Shown here: piece after piece, positions 60,644-64,000 of the stretch
How the letters are laid out: every line of letters begins with the position of its first letter
Numbering within the stretch: the first letter of the stretch is position 1
Origin: Osmia lignaria lignaria
Lineage: Eukaryota; Arthropoda; Insecta; Hymenoptera; Megachilidae
Direction of reading: 5' to 3'
DNA: 64,000 nucleotides
NCBI RefSeq assembly: GCF_051020975.1
Contig: NW_027478162.1
Coordinates: forward strand, 21,700,001 to 21,764,000
The notes under the pieces: generated by a model
Told to the model about the DNA's origin: nothing
What the model saw: the letters and a program-made list of their open reading frames with translations, nothing else
Database searches by the model: none
Program-made: the position numbers and the translations under genes

Positions 60644-61931
60644 CCATAGCTCGCTTCGTTTCCGAGATATTTGCAGATTCAGCTCAAAGGAACTGGCCTG
60701 ACGGACATATTTCGAGATATTTCTTCTTCTTGTTGTTCTTCCTCTGCACAGCTAAGCTGGAAGTGGCATTTGCAGCTCGCAATAGTGCAGAGTTATCTCA
60801 AAGAAAGGGGCCACGGTGTTTCTGTATCTCTATTATGTTGGTGCGGCTTCGGAACTTTTAAATATCTCGATATGTCTCGAAAACTACGCTTCTGATCAAA
60901 AAATATCATAGAACATAAATTGTAGGAAACATAATTCTCTACAAAAAAGGTCTCTTAACATTTTGTCATAGCTCGCTTCGTTTCCGAGATATTTGCAGAT
61001 ATATCTCAAGGGAAGGGGCCTGACGGACATATTTCGAGATATTTCTTCTTCTTGTTGTTCTTCTTCTGCACAGCTAAGCTGGAAGTGGCATTTACAGCTC
61101 GCAATACTGCAGAGTTATCTCAAAGAAAGGGGCCACGGTGTTTCTGTATCCCTATTATGTTGGTGCGGCTTCGGAACTTTTAAATATCTCGATATATCTC
61201 GAAAACTACGCTTCTGATCAAAAAATATCATACAACATAAATTGTAGGAAACATAATTCTCTACAAAAAACGTCTCTTAACATTTTGCCATAGCTCGCTT
61301 CGTTTCCGAGATATTTGCAGATTCAGCTCAAAGGAACTGGCCTGACGGACATATTTCGAGATATTTCTTCTTCTTGTTGTTCTTCCTCTGCACAGCTAAG
61401 CTGGAAGTAGCATTTGCAGCTCGCAATAGTGCAGAGTTATCTCAAAGAAAGGGGCCACGGTGTTTCTGTATCTCTATTATGTTGGTGCGGCTTTGGAACT
61501 TTTAAATATCTCGATATATCTCGAAAACTACGCTTCTGATCAAAAAATATCATAGAACATAAATTGTAGGAAACATAATTCTCTACAAAAAAGGTCTCTT
61601 AGCATTTTGCCATAGCTCGCTTCGTTTCCGAGATATTTGCAGATATATCTCAAGGGAAGGGGCCTGACGGACATATTTCGAGATATGTCTTCTTCTTGTT
61701 GTTCTTCTTCTGCACAGCTAAGCTGGAAGTGGCATTTACAGCTCGCAATAGTGCAGAGTTATCTCAAAGAAAGGGGCCACGGTGTTTCTGTATCTCTATT
61801 ATGTTGGTGCGGCTTCGGAACTTTTAAATATCTTGATATATCTCGAGAACTACGCATCAGATCAAAAAATATCATAGAACATAAAAAGTAGGAAACTTAA
61901 TTCTCTACAAAAAAGGTCTCTTAACATTTTG
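60644..61931. repeat. Long repeated block, copy 2, part 2 (m189-m192)
   Basis: It matches m154-m157, including CATTTTGTCATAG, ATACTGCAG, GGAAGTAGC (stop in the usual frame of m191) and CTTAGCATTTTG. Differences are ATATGTCTCGAAAAC in m189, ATCATACAAC in m190, and the usual GAGTTATCTC in m192 where m157 has GAGTTAGCTC. Confidence 0.91.
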
Positions 61932-62253
61932 CCATAGCTCTCTTCGTTTCCGAGATATTTGCAGATTTATCTCAAGGGAAGGGGCCTGACGGACATATTT
62001 CCAGATATTTCTTCTTCTTGTTGTTCTTCTTCTGCACAGCTAAGCTGGAAGTGGCATTTACAGCTCGCAATAGTGCAGAGTTATCTCAAAGAAAGGGGCC
62101 ACGGTGTTTCTGTATCTCTATTATGTTGGTGCGGCTTCGGAACTTTTAAATATCTTGATATATCTCGAGAACTACGCATCAGATCAAAAAATATCATAGA
62201 ACATAAAAAGTAGGAAACTTAATTCTCTACAAAAAAGGTCTCTTAACATTTTG
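61932..62253. repeat. Monomer m193, single survivor of the m158-m163 stretch
   Basis: It has CATAGCTCTCTTCG and TTTCCAGATAT as in m161 and m162. Its position between the partners of m157 and m164 shows that five monomers present in copy 1 are not present here. Confidence 0.9.
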
Positions 62254-63863
62254 CCATAGCTCTCTTCGTTTCCGAGATATTTGCAGATTTATCTCAAGGG
62301 AAGGGGCCTGACGGACATATTTCGAGATATTTCTTCTTCTTGATGTTCTTCTTCTGCACAGCTAAGCTGGAAGTGGCATTTGCAGCTCGCAATAGTGCAG
62401 AGTTATCTCGAAGAAAGGGGCCACGGTGTTTCTGTATCTCTATTATGTTGGTGCGGCTTCGGAACTTTTAAATATCTTGATATATCTCGAGAACTACGCA
62501 TCTGATCAAAAAATATCATAGAACATAAAACATAGGAAACTTAATTCTCTACAAAAAAGGTCTCTCAACATTTTGCCATAGCTCCCTTCGTTTCCGAGAT
62601 ATTTGCAGATATATCTCAAGGGAAGGGGCCTGACGGACATATTTCGAGATATGTCTTCTTCTTGTTGTTCTTCTTCTGCACAGCTAAGCTGGAAGTGGCA
62701 TTTACAGCTCGCAATAGTGCAGAGTTATCTCAAAGAAAGGGGCCACGGTGTTTCTGTATCTCTATTATGTTGGTGCGGCTTCGGAACTTTTAAATATCTT
62801 GATATATCTCGAGAACTACGCATCAGATCAAAAAATATCATAGAACATAAAAAGTAGGAAACTTAATTCTCTACAAAAAAGGTCTCTTAACATTTTGCCA
62901 TAGCTCTCTTCGTTTCCGAGATATTTGCAGATTTATCTCAAGGGAAGGGGCCTGACGGACATATTTCGAGATATTTCTTCTTCTTGATGTTCTTCTTCTG
63001 CACAGCTAAGCTGGAAGTGGCATTTGCAGCTCGCAATAGTGCAGAGTTATCTCAAAGAAAGGGGCCACGGTGTTTCTGTATCTCTATTATGTTGGTGCGG
63101 CTTCGGAACTTTTAAATATCTCGATATATCTCGAAAACTACGCTTCTGATCAAAAAATATCATAGAAGATAAAAAGTAGGAAACTTAATTCTCTACAAAA
63201 AAGGTCCCTTAACATTTTGCGATAACTCGCTTCGTTTCCGAGATATTTGCAGATTCAGCTCAAAGGAACTGGCCTGACGGACATATTTCGAGATATTTCT
63301 TCTTCTTGTTGTTCTTCCTCTGCACAGCTAAGCTGGAAGTGGCATTTGCAGCTCGCAATAGTGCAGAGTTATCTCAAAGAAAGGGGCCACGGTGTTTCTG
63401 TATCTCTATTATGTTGGTGCGGCTTCGGAACTTTTAAATATCTCGATATATCTCGAAAACTACGCTTCTGATCAAAAAATATCATAGAACATAAAAAGTA
63501 GGAAACATAATTCTCTACAAAAAAGGTCTCTTAACATTTTGCCATAGCTCGCTTCGTTTCCGAGATATTTGCAGATTTATCTCAAGGGAAGTGGCCTGAC
63601 GGACATATTTCGAGATATTTCTTCTTCTTGTTGTTCTTCTGCTGCACAGCTAAGCTGGAAGTGGCATTTGCGGCTCGCACTAGTGCAGAGTTATTTCAAA
63701 GAAAGGGGCCACGGTGTTTCTGTATCTCTATTATGTTGGTGCGGCTTCGGAACTTTAAAATATCTTGATATATCTCGAGAACTACGCTTCTGATCAAAAA
63801 ATATCATAGAACATAAAAAGTAGGAAACATAATTCTCTACAAAAAAGGTCTCTTAACATTTTG
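62254..63863. repeat. Long repeated block, copy 2, part 3 (m194-m198)
   Basis: It matches m164-m168 at an offset of 9,660 bp: CTTGATGTTC with TCTCGAAGAAAG and ACATAAAACATAGG, CATAGCTCCCTTCG, GGTCCCTTAAC followed by GCGATAACTCG, and AACTTTAAAATATC in m198. I saw no differences at these markers. Confidence 0.92.
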
Positions 63864-64000
63864 CCATAGCTCGCTTCGTTTCCGAGATATTTGCAGATTT
63901 ATCTCAAGGGAAGTGGCCTGACGGACATATTTCGAGATATTTCTTCTTCTTGTTGTTCTTCTGCTGCACAGCTAAGCTGGAAGTGGCATTTGCGGCTCGC
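63864..64000. repeat. Partial monomer m199 at the window edge
   Basis: The first 137 bp of a monomer with AAGGGAAGTGG and TTCTGCTGCAC, the counterpart of m169. The window cuts it, and the array continues beyond base 64000. Confidence 0.95.

Larger units (their letters stand above)
1..64000. repeat. Satellite DNA array, 322-bp monomer, 198 complete copies plus one partial
   Basis: Every 322 bases the same sequence returns, always in the same orientation, from the first base to the last. With CCATAGCTCG as phase 1, monomer n starts at 1+322(n-1) for n 1-25, then 8165+322(n-26) for 26-29, 9452+322(n-30) for 30-53, 17179+322(n-54) for 54-74, 23940+322(n-75) for 75-78, 25227+322(n-79) for 79-86, 27802+322(n-87) for 87-90, 29089+322(n-91) for 91-110, 35528+322(n-111) for 111-115, 37137+322(n-116) for 116-146, and 47120+322(n-147) for 147-199. 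Length exceptions are m25 (436 bp), m29, m53, m74, m78, m86, m90, m110 and m115 (321 bp) and m146 (323 bp). No unrelated sequence interrupts the array. Known arrays of this kind are heterochromatic and often centromeric; that role here is inferred. Confidence 0.99.

Noticed and set aside
1..64000. CRISPR array
   Set aside because: The repeat is 322 bp and continuous; there are no short repeats separated by unrelated spacers.
1..64000. CENP-B box
   Set aside because: No TTCGNNNNANNCGGG match was found. CTTCGTTTCCGAG shares only its start, and the only CGGG I saw (TCTCACGGG monomers such as m122) lacks the upstream TTCG and A at the required spacing.
1..64000. Ribosomal RNA, 5S or tRNA tandem genes
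   Set aside because: The monomer has no A and B box pair, cloverleaf or recognisable rRNA word. It does not resemble a 5S unit even though the period is in a similar range.
1..64000. Transposon or retroelement insertions inside the array
   Set aside because: Monomer phase is continuous throughout. All length changes are one base except the 114-bp internal duplication, so no foreign segment is present.
1..64000. Telomeric repeats or array boundary
   Set aside because: No TTAGG- or TTAGGG-type tandem repeat is present, and the array shows no decay toward either edge.

Overview
The whole 64,000-base window is one uninterrupted tandem array of a satellite DNA with a 322-bp monomer. I find no gene, transposon, RNA gene, CRISPR array or unique-sequence island in it. 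Taking the word CCATAGCTCG at base 1 as monomer phase 1, the window holds 198 complete monomers (m1 to m198) plus 137 bp of m199. Both window edges lie inside the array. All monomers are head-to-tail in the same orientation. The array, its multi-level higher-order structure and the lack of genes point to eukaryotic constitutive heterochromatin, probably centromeric or pericentromeric. I cannot name the species. An insect or other arthropod is only a guess, resting on a long AT-rich monomer without CpG loss.

The reference monomer (1-322) is about 40% GC by hand count. Its parts are a decamer CGAGATATTT at 20-29 and again at 70-79, its inverse at 217-226, a pyrimidine-rich tract at 77-102, a diverged internal direct repeat at 36-55 and 150-169 (spacing 114 bp), and two A6 runs at 255-260 and 300-305. 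Most monomers also carry a 74-codon open frame (TTG start, phase 28-252). I treat it as a by-product of the repeat: it has no ATG, the 322-bp period shifts frame at every unit, and alleles with stops have been amplified as freely as intact ones.

Monomers differ at linked sites that work as haplotype modules: a 5' module (TTATCTC against TCAGCTC), a middle module (GCGGCTCGCACT, GCAGCTCGCAAT or TCCAGCTCGCAAT) and a 3' module (CTCGAAAACTACGCTTC against CTCGAGAACTACGCATC). Shuffling and runs of these modules define the layout. (A) 1-3220: two copies of a 5-monomer unit. (B) 3221-8486: a 4-monomer block repeated at 2,254 bp, plus a 436-bp monomer at 7729-8164. (C) 8487-22974: a 24-monomer (7,727-bp) super-unit, of which 18 consecutive monomers recur. 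(D) 22975-33274: several overlapping block duplications and a local burst of one allele. (E) 33275-37780: a 5-monomer, 1,609-bp unit with a fused monomer. (F) 37781-48085: return of the family seen at 1-3220, in 4- and 6-monomer units. (G) 48086-64000: a long block repeated with six monomers missing from the second copy.

Nothing here works as a set of genes. The sequence mainly records array evolution: unequal crossover in register (fusion monomers m113, m127, m183), unequal crossover out of register (the 436-bp monomer), block duplication carrying private one-base deletions, and module exchange between monomers. The most informative signals are the 436-bp monomer, whose 114-bp duplication equals the spacing of the internal direct repeat, the 24-monomer super-unit, and the fusion monomers that pinpoint single recombination events.
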